A stretch of DNA of 64,000 nucleotides from Paenibacillus graminis (GCF_000758705.1 NZ_CP009287.1:5208001-5272000); one strand, 5' to 3'. Positions 1 through 8,401 are shown, counted from the stretch's first letter. The notes: a model not told the origin generated them from the sequence alone. Program-made: numbers and translations.

Positions 1-482
1 TCACGCAAAGAGACGAGAGTCCGTCATCCAAGAGATTTTCGCAAGAATGATCATGTACAATTTTGCAGAAATGATGACCTCGCACGTCGTCATTTCCCAA
101 AAAGCTAACCAGCACCACTACCAAGTCAACTTCACGGTTGCCGTTCACGTTTGTAGACATTTCCTGCGCTCAAGAGACGTTGGACCCCCGCCCGATGTTG
201 AAGCACTGATTCAAAGAAACGTTTTGCCGATTCGACCCATTCGACCAGGACAGCAGAATACGCGCAAAATCCGTTACAAATCATCTGTTAGCTTCGTCTA
301 CAGAGTAGCATAAATTCGGTTTGTATGAACATTTTTTAAGTGGATAGTCTATCCGCTTGTTTGCTGTACGCTTTTTTTCCTTACATGCACTAAAAATAAA
401 CGACACGGGACTTTGTCCCATGCCGCTTAGATTTAATTCTTATTCCCGTTTTGTCTTTAAGCTAACTTAATGACATTGCCGA
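1..482 (+). mobile_element. Right end of an IS4-type insertion sequence (partial)
   Basis: The window opens inside a transposase gene that ends at 313. It is followed by about 170 bases of non-coding AT-rich DNA with a short GGGAC-TTT-GTCCC palindrome at 407-419. The element probably ends somewhere between the palindrome and about 482, but the terminal inverted repeat cannot be confirmed because the left end lies outside the window. The boundary is an inference. Confidence 0.45.
2..313 (+). CDS. IS4-family transposase, C-terminal part
   Basis: The open frame runs in from the window edge with no start codon of its own, so only about the last 103 residues are present. The reading frame begins with HAKRRESVIQEIFARM and continues through IMYNFAEMMTSHVV. 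This resembles the C-terminal helix of IS4/DDE transposases, which usually reads like KK..FIKQEIFARLIMYNF. The catalytic DDE residues would lie upstream, outside the window. The tail SSVSFVYRVA is a normal-looking C-terminus, so this may be the end of an intact element and not a fragment. It marks one flank of a rearranged accessory region. Confidence 0.6.
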   Translation, partial: HAKRRESVIQEIFARMIMYNFAEMMTSHVVISQKANQHHYQVNFTVAVHVCRHFLRSRDVGPPPDVEALIQRNVLPIRPIRPGQQNTRKIRYKSSVSFVYRVA

Positions 483-512
483 TAAATGGGAGCCTTTTTG
501 TTTGCAGCTACT

Positions 513-1187
513 TTAATTTATAAATTGCATAATACCTTCTGGATAGGTGTCTTCTGCCGCTTCTCTTTGCTCATATAGATGATACCAGGCTTCCGCCACT
601 TGATCTGGATCAAACCCTGTACCTCTCTTAATCAGAGGACTAATGGATAAATGTCCAACAAATACCCCATGAGGATGCAGACTTTGGTGTAAATTAAGGA
701 TATAGTTTCGCAATCCCGACATAACGATACCCGAATTCCCAAACATGGGAGTGGGACTCATAGCGGAGAAATCACTTGTAAACAGAAGTGCCCCTTCGCC
801 TCGTTCAATCATATCTGGAATGATTAGTCTTGCAGTATTGATGGCTCCGATCACCACATTATTAAAAATAGGAAGGACGGTTTCCTCTGTCGTATCAAGA
901 ACAGGTGTCACAGAAACACTTCCGCTATGTGGGCTAAACTCGACAACGTCAATTGTACCGTAGATGTTCTTAATTTGTTGATAAGCCCTTGCAAGCTCCA
1001 TTTTGTTTGTAATATCAGCAGCAAACCCTCTAGCTTCAATACCCAGCTCACTTAACTCTAAAGCATATTGATCCAGCTTCTCTTGTGTTCTTGAAACCAT
1101 AGCAATACGGAATCCATGCCTGCCAAAAGTTTTGGCCAATGAGAAACCAAGACCAGGCCCAGCGCCAATTATAGCAATTGTCTTCAA
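513..1187 (-). CDS. SDR-like NAD(P)-binding protein lacking the catalytic Tyr/Lys
   Basis: Short-chain dehydrogenase/reductase fold of about 224 residues. The glycine-rich loop GAGPGLG sits at the N-terminus. In the place where family members carry YxxxK this protein reads MFGNSGIVMSGLRNY, so neither catalytic tyrosine nor lysine is visible. The cofactor fold is therefore supported, but oxidoreductase activity by the usual mechanism is doubtful. A TTG start at 1187 is preferred because AGGGGA lies just upstream and the protein then begins MKTIAIIGAG; the longer frame starts with GTG at 1214, overlapping the stop of the upstream gene. It is the last gene of a three-gene leftward set and is more AT-rich than the two before it. 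Confidence 0.75.
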   Translation of the reverse strand: MKTIAIIGAGPGLGFSLAKTFGRHGFRIAMVSRTQEKLDQYALELSELGIEARGFAADITNKMELARAYQQIKNIYGTIDVVEFSPHSGSVSVTPVLDTTEETVLPIFNNVVIGAINTARLIIPDMIERGEGALLFTSDFSAMSPTPMFGNSGIVMSGLRNYILNLHQSLHPHGVFVGHLSISPLIKRGTGFDPDQVAEAWYHLYEQREAAEDTYPEGIMQFIN

Positions 1188-1210
1188 TAATCTATCCCCT
1201 ATTAGCAAAC

Positions 1211-1864
1211 TCACTTCAAGATGATCCGTTTCGCCCTGGCGAGATTGGCGGACAGCTCAGCACGGGTTTGGTGCGCATGCGCTATCCAAGCGGGCTGGCC
1301 GGGTCCGCTGCGCCATGACTCGCTCAGCGGACTGTTGTCGACCGTATCGAAACCAAACTGGTCGTACAGCCGCGTTACGAGTTCGATGGCTTCAGGAAAG
1401 TTGCTTGAGACCGACAACGCGTGGCGGTTAGGGTCGCCAGCGGGTCTACTCGAAATGAAGAGGCGGGGGGCCTGGATGTGGGTAAAGGCCTTCGCCACCT
1501 TCGAGGCCGGAAGCTGCTTCTGACGAAGCTCATGAACGGTCATCTCACCCGAGTCGATCATGGGAAAATGGCCATCACGCCAAGGCATGTAGTTGTTCGT
1601 GTCAAGCACGATCTTGCCCGCGAGCTGCTCCGCAGGCATGTCGTTGACCAGCTTGAGGGGGACGGCTACGACGACAAAGTCGCCAGCCTCGGCAGCGCCG
1701 GCCGCTGTTGCAGCACGTGCTGACGGGCCAAGCTCATCAATGAGGCCCTTCAACGTCTCGGGTCCCCGCGAATTGGCAATGACGACCTCATACCCGTTCG
1801 CGATCGCCGCACGCGCGATCTGGCTGCCGACTTCGCCCGCGCCAATGATGCCGATCACGGTCAT
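1211..1864 (-). CDS. NADPH-dependent F420 reductase-like oxidoreductase
   Basis: About 217 residues. The N-terminal Rossmann motif GIIGAGEVGSQIA is followed by NSRGPETL, the arrangement of the NADP oxidoreductase coenzyme F420-dependent family (NADP_F420). VVVAVPL and VLDTNNYMP continue the family pattern. Such proteins in bacteria without F420 act as NADP-binding reductases of unknown substrate. The ATG at 1864 overlaps the TGA of the upstream SDR by four bases, which fixes the start and points to translational coupling; the longer frame would add an unlikely basic extension. Base composition is clearly more GC-rich than the flanking DNA, as for the gene at 1861-2838, suggesting recent transfer of this pair. 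Confidence 0.8.
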   Translation of the reverse strand: MTVIGIIGAGEVGSQIARAAIANGYEVVIANSRGPETLKGLIDELGPSARAATAAGAAEAGDFVVVAVPLKLVNDMPAEQLAGKIVLDTNNYMPWRDGHFPMIDSGEMTVHELRQKQLPASKVAKAFTHIQAPRLFISSRPAGDPNRHALSVSSNFPEAIELVTRLYDQFGFDTVDNSPLSESWRSGPGQPAWIAHAHQTRAELSANLARAKRIILK

Positions 1865-2838
1865 AAACTCGCACCTTTGGCGCTTATCAATTCCTCGCTT
1901 TTTGCCCAAAGCTGCTCGGCTTTGTTAACGTCAAGCGCATACGATCTTACGCCATCGGCAAACGGGTTTGGGGTGTCATCAATCGGTGCGACTGCACAAT
2001 CCTCAAGGTAACGTCCGCTGATTTCGTCTTTGTCAGCCACGACTGCAGCCCAAACCGACGTAGCAGCTGCCTGTGGAATTTCTTTGAGCTCCGCTGCCGG
2101 AAGGCCAGCTTCAGCGCGGGCTTTGGCAACGTTCGCGAACAGACCCTCCATGTCTTCCTGCGAGAAATGGCGCGGGAGATCGGTAGGACTATTCCCGGGC
2201 ATCACCGAGGCCGCCCGGATACCACGGTTACGATGCCGTTTATCAAATTCCACTGCAAAGAGAGAAGTAGCCGTTTTCGATCGGCCATAGGCAACAAACG
2301 GGTCGTATTCCTGATGCTCAAAATTCGGGTCATCCAGGTCAATATCAGCGGCACGATGAGCTTGGGAAGACAGCACAATCAATCGTCCGTTATCGGCGAG
2401 CAGTGACTCGATCCGATTGATCAAAGCGAAATGGCCAAGATAATTCGTCCCAAACTGGACTTCGAAGCCGTCGGCCGTCCGGCCGAACGGGGTTGCCATG
2501 ACGCCAGCGTTGGCGATAATGACGTCGAACCGCTGGCCGATCGCCAACAGCTTATCCGCGCAGGAGCGAACGTTTTGCAGGGATGCGAGATCAAGTTCGA
2601 TCAATTCCAGGCTGCCGCCTCCTTGAACTGCAGCGTTAAGGGCCGATGCCGTGGACGACTCCGCTTTGACAAGGTCTCTAACCGTGCCAACGACGCTGGC
2701 GCCGTGAGCAACCAGTGATCGGGTAGTTTCGAGGCCAATGCCTGATGAAACACCCGTAATGAGAAATCGTTTCCCCTTGAGATATACGCCGGAAAGCACC
2801 TGATCAGCAGTTGACTTTGCATTAAATTTACTAGTCAT
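1861..2838 (-). CDS. Short-chain dehydrogenase/reductase, retinol-dehydrogenase-like
   Basis: A 325-residue SDR. It shows TGVSSGIG near residue 30, NAGVMATPF, the catalytic serine in VLSSQAHRA, and YGRSK for the catalytic Tyr and Lys. The NYLGHF motif and length match the WWOX/retinol dehydrogenase-like branch, which oxidises or reduces alcohols and ketones with NADP(H). GGAG lies 8 bases before the ATG. It is the first gene of the leftward three-gene set and sits directly behind a promoter with two repeated operator-like boxes. The gene is GC-rich compared with the AT-rich DNA upstream. The true substrate cannot be told from sequence. Confidence 0.85.
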   Translation of the reverse strand: MTSKFNAKSTADQVLSGVYLKGKRFLITGVSSGIGLETTRSLVAHGASVVGTVRDLVKAESSTASALNAAVQGGGSLELIELDLASLQNVRSCADKLLAIGQRFDVIIANAGVMATPFGRTADGFEVQFGTNYLGHFALINRIESLLADNGRLIVLSSQAHRAADIDLDDPNFEHQEYDPFVAYGRSKTATSLFAVEFDKRHRNRGIRAASVMPGNSPTDLPRHFSQEDMEGLFANVAKARAEAGLPAAELKEIPQAAATSVWAAVVADKDEISGRYLEDCAVAPIDDTPNPFADGVRSYALDVNKAEQLWAKSEELISAKGASL

Positions 2839-2963
2839 ATATTTGCTCCTTTACTTTCATATTTGTTATATGTTTTGTTCTTCAGCGGCCTAGCATTAAC
2901 GTACCGATGCCCGAGCGCTTCGCTGCACAGAATAAGGCACAGCAGTCTCACTGGTGCTTGATT

Positions 2964-3038
2964 AATATCATAATGATCATTACATAATTTTATACTATAC
3001 AATTGCGCACTAAATGTCAATATCATAACAATCATTAC
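2964..3038 (-). promoter_or_regulatory. Promoter of the 2838-513 set with two repeated operator-like boxes
   Basis: On the minus strand TTGACA is followed 17 bases later by TAGTAT, a plausible sigma-A promoter. Two nearly identical 20-base boxes (18 of 20 identical) flank it, at 2964-2983 and 3019-3038, 55 bases apart. The first contains the perfect palindrome TAATGATCATTA (2971-2982). Boxes placed around the -35 element and the start region are typical of repressor control, for example by MarR-, HxlR- or TetR-type proteins. The regulator itself is not identified. Confidence 0.5.
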
Positions 3039-3346
3039 GTTAATAATTGGTAATCCATTTCTAATATTTCGGCGATGCGGTAGTGATGACGTCATAGCCA
3101 GCTAAGACGGAGAGCAGAATGCCATTGCTGCACAGATTCGTAGAGCATCCCCAAAATCCGTACGCTTTTTCCGGTTGGGTTTGGAGGGACAGAGGGATAT
3201 TCCAGGGCAAGATGATCTTTCTGGAACAGGCCGCAGGCTGCGGTAGCCAAAGACAAGAACAGGTACTTTGGCATGTTCATAAGCCATGCTTTAGTAAATC
3301 AGCGCTGCTAGGTTTGCACGAACAGCCGTATTTGCTGAAAGTTAAT

Positions 3347-3375
3347 GAGGCCGCTGCAGGAAATGCAGCGGCCTC
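3347..3375. terminator. Perfect 12-bp hairpin
   Basis: GAGGCCGCTGCA (3347-3358) pairs perfectly with TGCAGCGGCCTC (3364-3375) around a 5-base loop. There is no immediate T-run on either strand, so it may be a terminator relic or a structural element. Confidence 0.4.
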
Positions 3376-3440
3376 TGGCAAGCAGAAAATGGTATTTTTC
3401 TGAAAAAATAATATTATGCTGCCATTACTGGCGATTACAG

Positions 3441-3683
3441 CTACAACGTATGAGCTTTATCCCGGTCTAAAAAGAGGCTGCTTAGATTATAGCTGTCCAT
3501 AATATAGTATCCTCCGCCCTTGCCGCTGGACTAGGCAATCGGTATGCCGACTTCGCTTATTTTTTCGATATCCCGGTAGATCGTCCGCAAGAATACCTCG
3601 AAATGCTCGGCAAGCTCCTTGCCCGTTACCGTACCTTTACCTGAGATGATCAGCAGCATGGAGAGCAACCGATCGACTCGCAT
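3441..3683 (-). pseudogene. WYL-type transcriptional regulator, N-terminal remnant with in-frame stop
   Basis: The frame starts MRVDRLLSMLLIIS and continues through a DeoR-like helix-turn-helix (HTH_11) with KELAEHFEVFLRTIYRDIEKI, ending GIPIA. This is the start of YafY/YobV-type WYL regulators. An in-frame TAG at 3531-3533 interrupts it, but the frame then continues with GKGGGYYIMDSYNL, the expected hinge sequence, until another stop at 3441. About 80 of the usual 300 residues are left, and the WYL domain is missing. No ribosome binding site at normal spacing precedes the ATG at 3683. It is a decayed gene. Confidence 0.75.
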
Positions 3684-3880
3684 GATTGTGTGTGAAGTTT
3701 GGTAACGTCTCCTCCTGTGGGTAGAATTCATTTTTCATATTATATATTTACGAAACACCTTATCCCATTTTCATCTGTTTGCTATAATCCTCCCTTCTCA
3801 GACATTATTTCTGTAAATGGCATTAAAAGAATTCGTGTGAGTTATCACTATTCGTTCTCTCATTATCTCTTTGAAAAATT

Positions 3881-3922
3881 CGCCCTACTTGTGATACGGT
3901 TCAGCGTATCATAAGTAGGGCG
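3881..3922 (-). terminator. Terminator hairpin after the WYL C-terminal mini-gene
   Basis: An 18-bp stem with one G-T wobble (3881-3898 with 3905-3922) and a 6-base loop. On the minus strand it is followed by a T-rich run. It lies 12 bases beyond the stop of the small frame at 3934-4065, as a Rho-independent terminator would. Confidence 0.65.
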
Positions 3923-3933
3923 AAATCAGGAGA

Positions 3934-4065
3934 CTAGTCTGGGACATTATACTCTTCGAGAGTACGGATCAATTTCCTTTTGACAGCTTCTCTTAATTCT
4001 TCCGGTTGGAGCAGAACCGCTTCAGATCCGAATTCTGGCGACGTTGGTGCATAAAATGTAGTCAT
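3934..4065 (-). pseudogene. WYL regulator C-terminal tail fused to a start codon (43 residues)
   Basis: A 43-residue frame begins MTTFYAPTSPEFGSEAVLLQ and ends RTLEEYNVPD. The central FGSEAVLLQPEELREAV segment matches the extreme C-terminus (WCX region) of WYL regulators, whose tails read like FG.EA.VL.PE.LR..V. A strong AAAGGAGG site stands seven bases before its ATG, and a good terminator follows. The simplest reading is an internal deletion that kept the start signals and the last 35-40 codons. It lies upstream of, and in the same direction as, the N-terminal remnant at 3441-3683, so the two pieces are not parts of one collinear gene. Whether a peptide is made is unknown. Confidence 0.6.
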
Positions 4066-4260
4066 TCAGATCCTCCTTTTCATCTTCAAAAGAATGCACT
4101 TACATCATACTTCTTTTACATGTTCCCAACTTGCATAAGTTTATGATTAAGTAGCTACAAATTGACGGTGACAATTCTAGCGGCTTTTTCCTGAAAAGAG
4201 TCGAAATAAACGGCTTCAACTGATATAGTTAAATATATAGATTGAGGGGAAGACAAATGA

Positions 4261-5238
4261 ATGAATAAGGAATTTGAAATTATAGACCACCCCAGTATCA
4301 AACATCTTAATATTTTCTTAGTGGATATGGACTATCGTACCTCTCATCTACACAGGGAACTGGAAATTGATCTCGTGCTTGAAGGCAAACTGGACATTCA
4401 TTCCAAGCAACAGGTCTATCGATTGAACCCTGACTCCTCTATACTTTTAAATACCAATCAGCCGCATGAGATTCGAACCTTAGAAAGCAAAACGACCATT
4501 TTATGCCTGCAGATTTCCCCCCACTTCTGCAAAAACTATTTTCGGGGAATGTCCAATATTGTTTTTGATTCCGTAACTTTGGAGCAGCATATAACCGGAG
4601 ATACCTATACATATATAAAATCCTTAATGATTGAAATGGCATGGCAGTATTTCGCACAGCCAAAAGGCTTTGAATTTTCTTGCATGAGTATGCTGAATTT
4701 ATTATTCGGGGTTCTTTTGAATAACCTGCCTTATCACCAAATTAGCGACGATGAAAAAAACAAAACTATGGTAAAGGTTGAACGTTTGACCCGGATATTA
4801 AATTATGTCGATGAGCATTATACCCACAAAATCCGTCTGTCCGATATCGCAGAAAATGAAGGCCTTTCGATGACCTACCTATCCCAGTTTATCAAAGAGA
4901 ATTTAAATCAATCCTTTCAGGATTATGTTAACAACCTTCGCTTCAGTTATGCTAAAAAGCTTCTAGCTGAAGATATGAAACTGCTAGATATCTGCTTGGA
5001 ATGCGGGTTCTCCGATTATAGATACATGAATAAAGCTTTCCTTGATAACGTTGGCTGTACACCTGGTGAATACAAGAAAAAGGTTTTGAAGGACAACATC
5101 ACAAGAAGTATACCAAGCCCTTTAAATACGGTGGAAAACTATTATTCTGAGCAGAATACGCTTAATCTATTACAAAAACTGCGCCATGAACATCTTTCTG
5201 TTCTTCGTGAATGTCCTAATCCTTTGCTAGGGATATAA
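4261..5238 (+). CDS. AraC-family regulator (cupin plus HTH)
   Basis: A 325-residue one-component regulator. Residues 1-100 form a cupin-like sensor with SHLHRELEIDLVLEGKL; residues about 176-275 hold the two AraC helix-turn-helix units with IRLSDIAENEGLS and the second-helix signature ending GCTPGEYKK. GAGGGGA lies 10 bases before the ATG. It is convergent with, and separated by a terminator from, the aldolase-kinase-isomerase genes at 5317-8401. It probably senses the sugar handled by that pathway and may bind the 20-base-spaced direct repeats at 8487-8519. That link is inferred from proximity and from the spacing typical of AraC half-sites. Confidence 0.85.
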   Translation: MNKEFEIIDHPSIKHLNIFLVDMDYRTSHLHRELEIDLVLEGKLDIHSKQQVYRLNPDSSILLNTNQPHEIRTLESKTTILCLQISPHFCKNYFRGMSNIVFDSVTLEQHITGDTYTYIKSLMIEMAWQYFAQPKGFEFSCMSMLNLLFGVLLNNLPYHQISDDEKNKTMVKVERLTRILNYVDEHYTHKIRLSDIAENEGLSMTYLSQFIKENLNQSFQDYVNNLRFSYAKKLLAEDMKLLDICLECGFSDYRYMNKAFLDNVGCTPGEYKKKVLKDNITRSIPSPLNTVENYYSEQNTLNLLQKLRHEHLSVLRECPNPLLGI

Positions 5239-5257
5239 AAACAAACCATCAAACATA

Positions 5258-5296
5258 AAAATCAGCGATTCTCCGTTTAAGAGAACCGCTGATTTT
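5258..5296. terminator. Bidirectional terminator between convergent genes
   Basis: AAAATCAGCGATTCTC (5258-5273) pairs with GAGAACCGCTGATTTT (5281-5296) with one mismatch. A/T runs on both sides fit termination of the AraC gene rightward and the aldolase gene leftward. Confidence 0.8.
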
Positions 5297-5316
5297 ATTT
5301 TCGCCTAAAATAGGTG

Positions 5317-6174
5317 TCAAGCCTTGTTATAAGAATCAAACAAGTCCATTTTTTCCATGACATTTTCTTTAATCGATTCAACCGTTGCCGGAATCAAATC
5401 AATCATTCCCTTGTTGAAAGAGCTGAAATGACGGAACATCGCTTCCACAGCAGCTGTGTTGATATCTGTAAAGATATTCACTTTGCTGATCCCTGATCGG
5501 ATAGCTTTTTTAAAATCAGAATCGCTTAATCCAGAGCCCCCATGCAGAACCAAAGGAACGGAAGTCGTTCTATAGATCGTTTCTATTCTCTCAAAATCCA
5601 GCATAGGTGGACGTTTATAAGCTCCGTGTGCAGTTCCTACCGCGATGGCCAGAGCATCGATACCGGTTTGATCTACGAAATTCTTCGCTATTTTAGGGTC
5701 CGTAAATAATACGCTGGGATCCTCCGTCGCATGTTCACCTTCATATGAACCTTCATTATCGCCCACATGACCCAATTCCCCTTCAATAGTAGCGCCGAAG
5801 GAATGCGCGAGCTTCGCCATCTCTTTAACTTTACGGACATTCACATCATACGATTCCAGAGAACAATCATACATGATGGATGTAAATCCAAGCTCCAGCG
5901 CCTTTGCGCATGCGTCCTCTGTCATACCGTGGTCCAAATGAATGGCGACCGGGACTTTGGCCTTCTTCGCCATAGGAATTAAATAGTAAGCTGCTTCCTC
6001 CAATGGACAGTAAGAGAAAAACACCTCCGCAGTCCCCATTATTACCGGAGAACTCGCTTGCTCCGCAGCTGCAATAATGCCTCTTGCCATTTCCAGATTC
6101 ACAGCATTGAACATACCTATACCGTACTTCCCTTTTCGTGCCGGCAGCAAAACTTCGTTCATATTCACTAACAT
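5317..6174 (-). CDS. Class II fructose-bisphosphate-type aldolase
   Basis: About 285 residues, the normal size for the class II (zinc) aldolases of the GatY/KbaY/FbaA/IolJ family. AIHLDHG near residue 80 gives the catalytic Asp and zinc His, EGELGHVG, VGTAHG and LHGGSG supply further metal and phosphate ligands, and KVNIFTDIN is the phosphate-binding C-terminal strand. It would cleave a ketose phosphate to dihydroxyacetone phosphate plus an aldehyde. The ATG at 6174 is chosen because GAGGGGG lies 9 bases upstream; the longer frame has no signal. It follows the PfkB kinase by 29 bases, so it probably splits that kinase's product. Substrate (fructose, tagatose, xylulose or ribulose phosphate) is not determinable here. 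Confidence 0.88.
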   Translation of the reverse strand: MLVNMNEVLLPARKGKYGIGMFNAVNLEMARGIIAAAEQASSPVIMGTAEVFFSYCPLEEAAYYLIPMAKKAKVPVAIHLDHGMTEDACAKALELGFTSIMYDCSLESYDVNVRKVKEMAKLAHSFGATIEGELGHVGDNEGSYEGEHATEDPSVLFTDPKIAKNFVDQTGIDALAIAVGTAHGAYKRPPMLDFERIETIYRTTSVPLVLHGGSGLSDSDFKKAIRSGISKVNIFTDINTAAVEAMFRHFSSFNKGMIDLIPATVESIKENVMEKMDLFDSYNKA

Positions 6175-6203
6175 CTTCCCAACCCCCTCGTTTACATTAC
6201 ATT

Positions 6204-7334
6204 TTACAATTTTCTTTGTTTTTCCCAACCACTATTAATTTTCTGCTGGAGCTCATCAATTGCGAGTAGTCCGCTTAATGGATCAAACTCGGTTACACAG
6301 GAGGCCCCTGCCGCAGCACCCAATTGAAGGCTTTGTTTAAGGGAATATCCATTTAACATGGCGTATAAGAAAGCGGCGATACACGTATCCCCGGCTCCTG
6401 TTGCCGATACAAGGCGATCCGGAATATAGCTTTCTTCAAAATGTTCCAGTTCTGTCCATTCGGAAATGCACATATCCGGAATAGACAACTGGTTAAAAAT
6501 ATCTTCATTTGCTGCCCGGTAGTACAATCCTAACGCACCGCATTTCAATAATAATACTTTTGCCCCCATACCCAGAATTTTATCGGCCAAAGGTTTTACG
6601 TCCTCGCTGATTGACAATATTTCAATGATGTCTTTTCCGGCAGCCCGTTTTTGCCAGTCGACGTATCGCTCATGGTCAATCATGTAACAGAGTTCTTCGA
6701 TACTCGGAACAAAAATATCAACGTAAGGAAGTATCCGGGACAGAATAGTTTCCCAGTCTACATGGCCTGCTTTAGACTTGGGATCCACAGCAGCCATATC
6801 CAGAGATGTAACAACCCCTATTTCTTTTACCGTCTTAAATATCCGTATAAGCTGCTCGCCTTCATTTTCATACATCCGCTTCATCAACGGTGGATAGCCG
6901 AAATGAAACAAATTCGCTTCCTTGATAGCATCCAGCGAGAGGTCCTCAAAAGTAAAGGTATCGTTGCTTCCGGGGCTATGCAGAAAGATCCGGTCAACTC
7001 CGGGAGCAGCCAAAACGATGGTATACGATGTATTTGAATCATTGCTTACAGCCATATAACTTGTATCCACATAGTCATTTAAAAGATCAAGAACAAGCTT
7101 TCCGAAGGCATCTTGTCCGATTTTCCCGTTTAAACTGACGTTTGCACCGAATAAGTTCAAAGCCAGGCCGGTATTTGCCACGACCCCGCCGGTATGAATA
7201 TCGGCACCCTGCATATGGACCAATTTCCCTGGCAACAGGATATCATTGAGATTTGAGCTTTTATCAAGCGGGAATTTCGGCGTAATATCCAGACATACAT
7301 GTCCTGCTACGACAACTTTTTTCTTGTGGGGCAA
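6204..7334 (-). CDS. PfkB-family carbohydrate kinase
   Basis: A ribokinase-fold sugar kinase of about 376 residues, longer than the usual 300-330. The N-terminal TGGVVANTGLALNLFG segment binds sugar, and ATGAGDTCIAAFLYAM near the C-terminus is the anion hole with the catalytic Asp. TTG at 7334 is taken as the start because AGGAGGTG lies 8 bases before it, inside a longer frame that would begin at 7361, only five bases from the upstream stop. In the set with an isomerase and a class II aldolase it should phosphorylate a ketose. Whether it makes the 1- or the 6-phosphate cannot be told from sequence. Confidence 0.85.
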   Translation of the reverse strand: MPHKKKVVVAGHVCLDITPKFPLDKSSNLNDILLPGKLVHMQGADIHTGGVVANTGLALNLFGANVSLNGKIGQDAFGKLVLDLLNDYVDTSYMAVSNDSNTSYTIVLAAPGVDRIFLHSPGSNDTFTFEDLSLDAIKEANLFHFGYPPLMKRMYENEGEQLIRIFKTVKEIGVVTSLDMAAVDPKSKAGHVDWETILSRILPYVDIFVPSIEELCYMIDHERYVDWQKRAAGKDIIEILSISEDVKPLADKILGMGAKVLLLKCGALGLYYRAANEDIFNQLSIPDMCISEWTELEHFEESYIPDRLVSATGAGDTCIAAFLYAMLNGYSLKQSLQLGAAAGASCVTEFDPLSGLLAIDELQQKINSGWEKQRKL

Positions 7335-7366
7335 TGTTTCCGCACCTCCTGGAATAGGCATTACTG

Positions 7367-8401
7367 TTAATCAATCCCCATCAGTAGGTTCATCACATAC
7401 ATTTCCAGTCCCTCAAAATCCCTAATTTCAACACATTGCTTCTGGAACTCATAGTCAAAACGTTTGGCCTTTTCTTCCAATGTTCTTACAATATTCAAGC
7501 TATTCTCCAAATGTTTATAACGGTCTTGATCCTTTGTGGTTCTCATCGCCTTGACATCAAGTCCCACATATTCGCCATTGGAGCCGTAATTATTTTCAAC
7601 CAGCACTTTAATCTGATTAAAAGCCTGTCGGAGATTCTCTACCCCAAAACTTTTGTCCTGATCGAATTTCAGACCGTTCTGGTCATTCAGGTGAACGCCC
7701 CACAGTTTATTCATTGCCAGAGCAAAGCCGATTTCGTGGGAAGGATCAAGTCCCGCCAAGGTTGCATGAGCAGATTCAAGTAAACCGCCTACTCTTGAAG
7801 GATCTATAGTTGCAGCAGATACGGCAAGAACATGACCCAGTGTTCCACAGATACTCCTGTCAATGGGCTCATTCGGTTTCGGTTCGATCAGAACTTTAAT
7901 CTTGTTATCATATTGCAGCATTTTATTAATAGCATCGATTAATTGCTTGGTTGCAGTCACCGGACTTTTACTTTCCGCACATAGAGTACCTTCTCTGGCA
8001 AGCCATAATACAAGTTTGTCACAGCCCAACTCGTTCGCAATGTCAATTGAACGATAGGATCTCCATAATGCAAATTCCCGGTCTTCTGCTGATCCGGACA
8101 TGAATCCACCGTCCACTGTATGTGGGTCCATCCATAATCTGGGCGCTACAAATTCTGCAACCAAATTATACTTGTCCAGAAGAGCCTTCACTTTTCTGGC
8201 TTCAGTTTTTATTTCTTCATCTGTCAGAACGTTCATATTGGGTACTGCATCATCGTCATGGAATTGGATTGCGCTGAACCCCATTTCAGCAAAGGTTTTA
8301 ATTTTCTCTTCAAAATCGATTTCCGTACGGGTTGCCGGCCCGTAAGTATCTGCTCCATCATGAACATTCCAAGGGCCGACAGAAAACTTAAACATAGACA
8401 T
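7367..8401 (-). CDS. Class I xylose-isomerase-like sugar isomerase
   Basis: A 344-residue TIM barrel. The active-site pattern of class I (actinobacterial-type) xylose isomerases is visible: FHDDD near residue 48, LIEPKPNEP near 172 for the metal Glu and the Lys, LESAHATLAG near 209, GVHLND near 236 and LDVKAMRTTKD near 281. Class I enzymes are about 390 residues, so this is a shorter relative, and sequence divergence leaves the substrate open. It would interconvert an aldose and a ketose. AGGAG lies 9 bases before the ATG. It is the first gene of the leftward isomerase-kinase-aldolase set, which seems to be transcribed from its own promoter downstream of the terminator at 8544-8573. Confidence 0.8.
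   Translation of the reverse strand: MSMFKFSVGPWNVHDGADTYGPATRTEIDFEEKIKTFAEMGFSAIQFHDDDAVPNMNVLTDEEIKTEARKVKALLDKYNLVAEFVAPRLWMDPHTVDGGFMSGSAEDREFALWRSYRSIDIANELGCDKLVLWLAREGTLCAESKSPVTATKQLIDAINKMLQYDNKIKVLIEPKPNEPIDRSICGTLGHVLAVSAATIDPSRVGGLLESAHATLAGLDPSHEIGFALAMNKLWGVHLNDQNGLKFDQDKSFGVENLRQAFNQIKVLVENNYGSNGEYVGLDVKAMRTTKDQDRYKHLENSLNIVRTLEEKAKRFDYEFQKQCVEIRDFEGLEMYVMNLLMGID

Larger units (their letters stand above)
2839..3440. other. Gene-free stretch between the SDR set and the WYL remnant
   Basis: Apart from the promoter at 2964-3038 and a hairpin at 3347-3375, no convincing gene is seen. Short overlapping frames on both strands around 3092-3403 have no recognisable domain and one of them contains the hairpin. 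The minus-strand frames at 3092-3287 may be a decayed gene split by a frameshift, but no family could be named. Confidence 0.4.

Noticed and set aside
2971..2982. TAATGATCATTA as a Fur/PerR/Zur box
   Set aside because: The 7-1-7 inverted repeat of these regulators needs a single central base; this palindrome has an even centre and lacks the outer bases. The neighbouring genes are not metal-related.
3119..3403. 94-codon plus-strand frame
   Set aside because: No known domain, no ribosome binding site, and it contains a perfect hairpin near its end.
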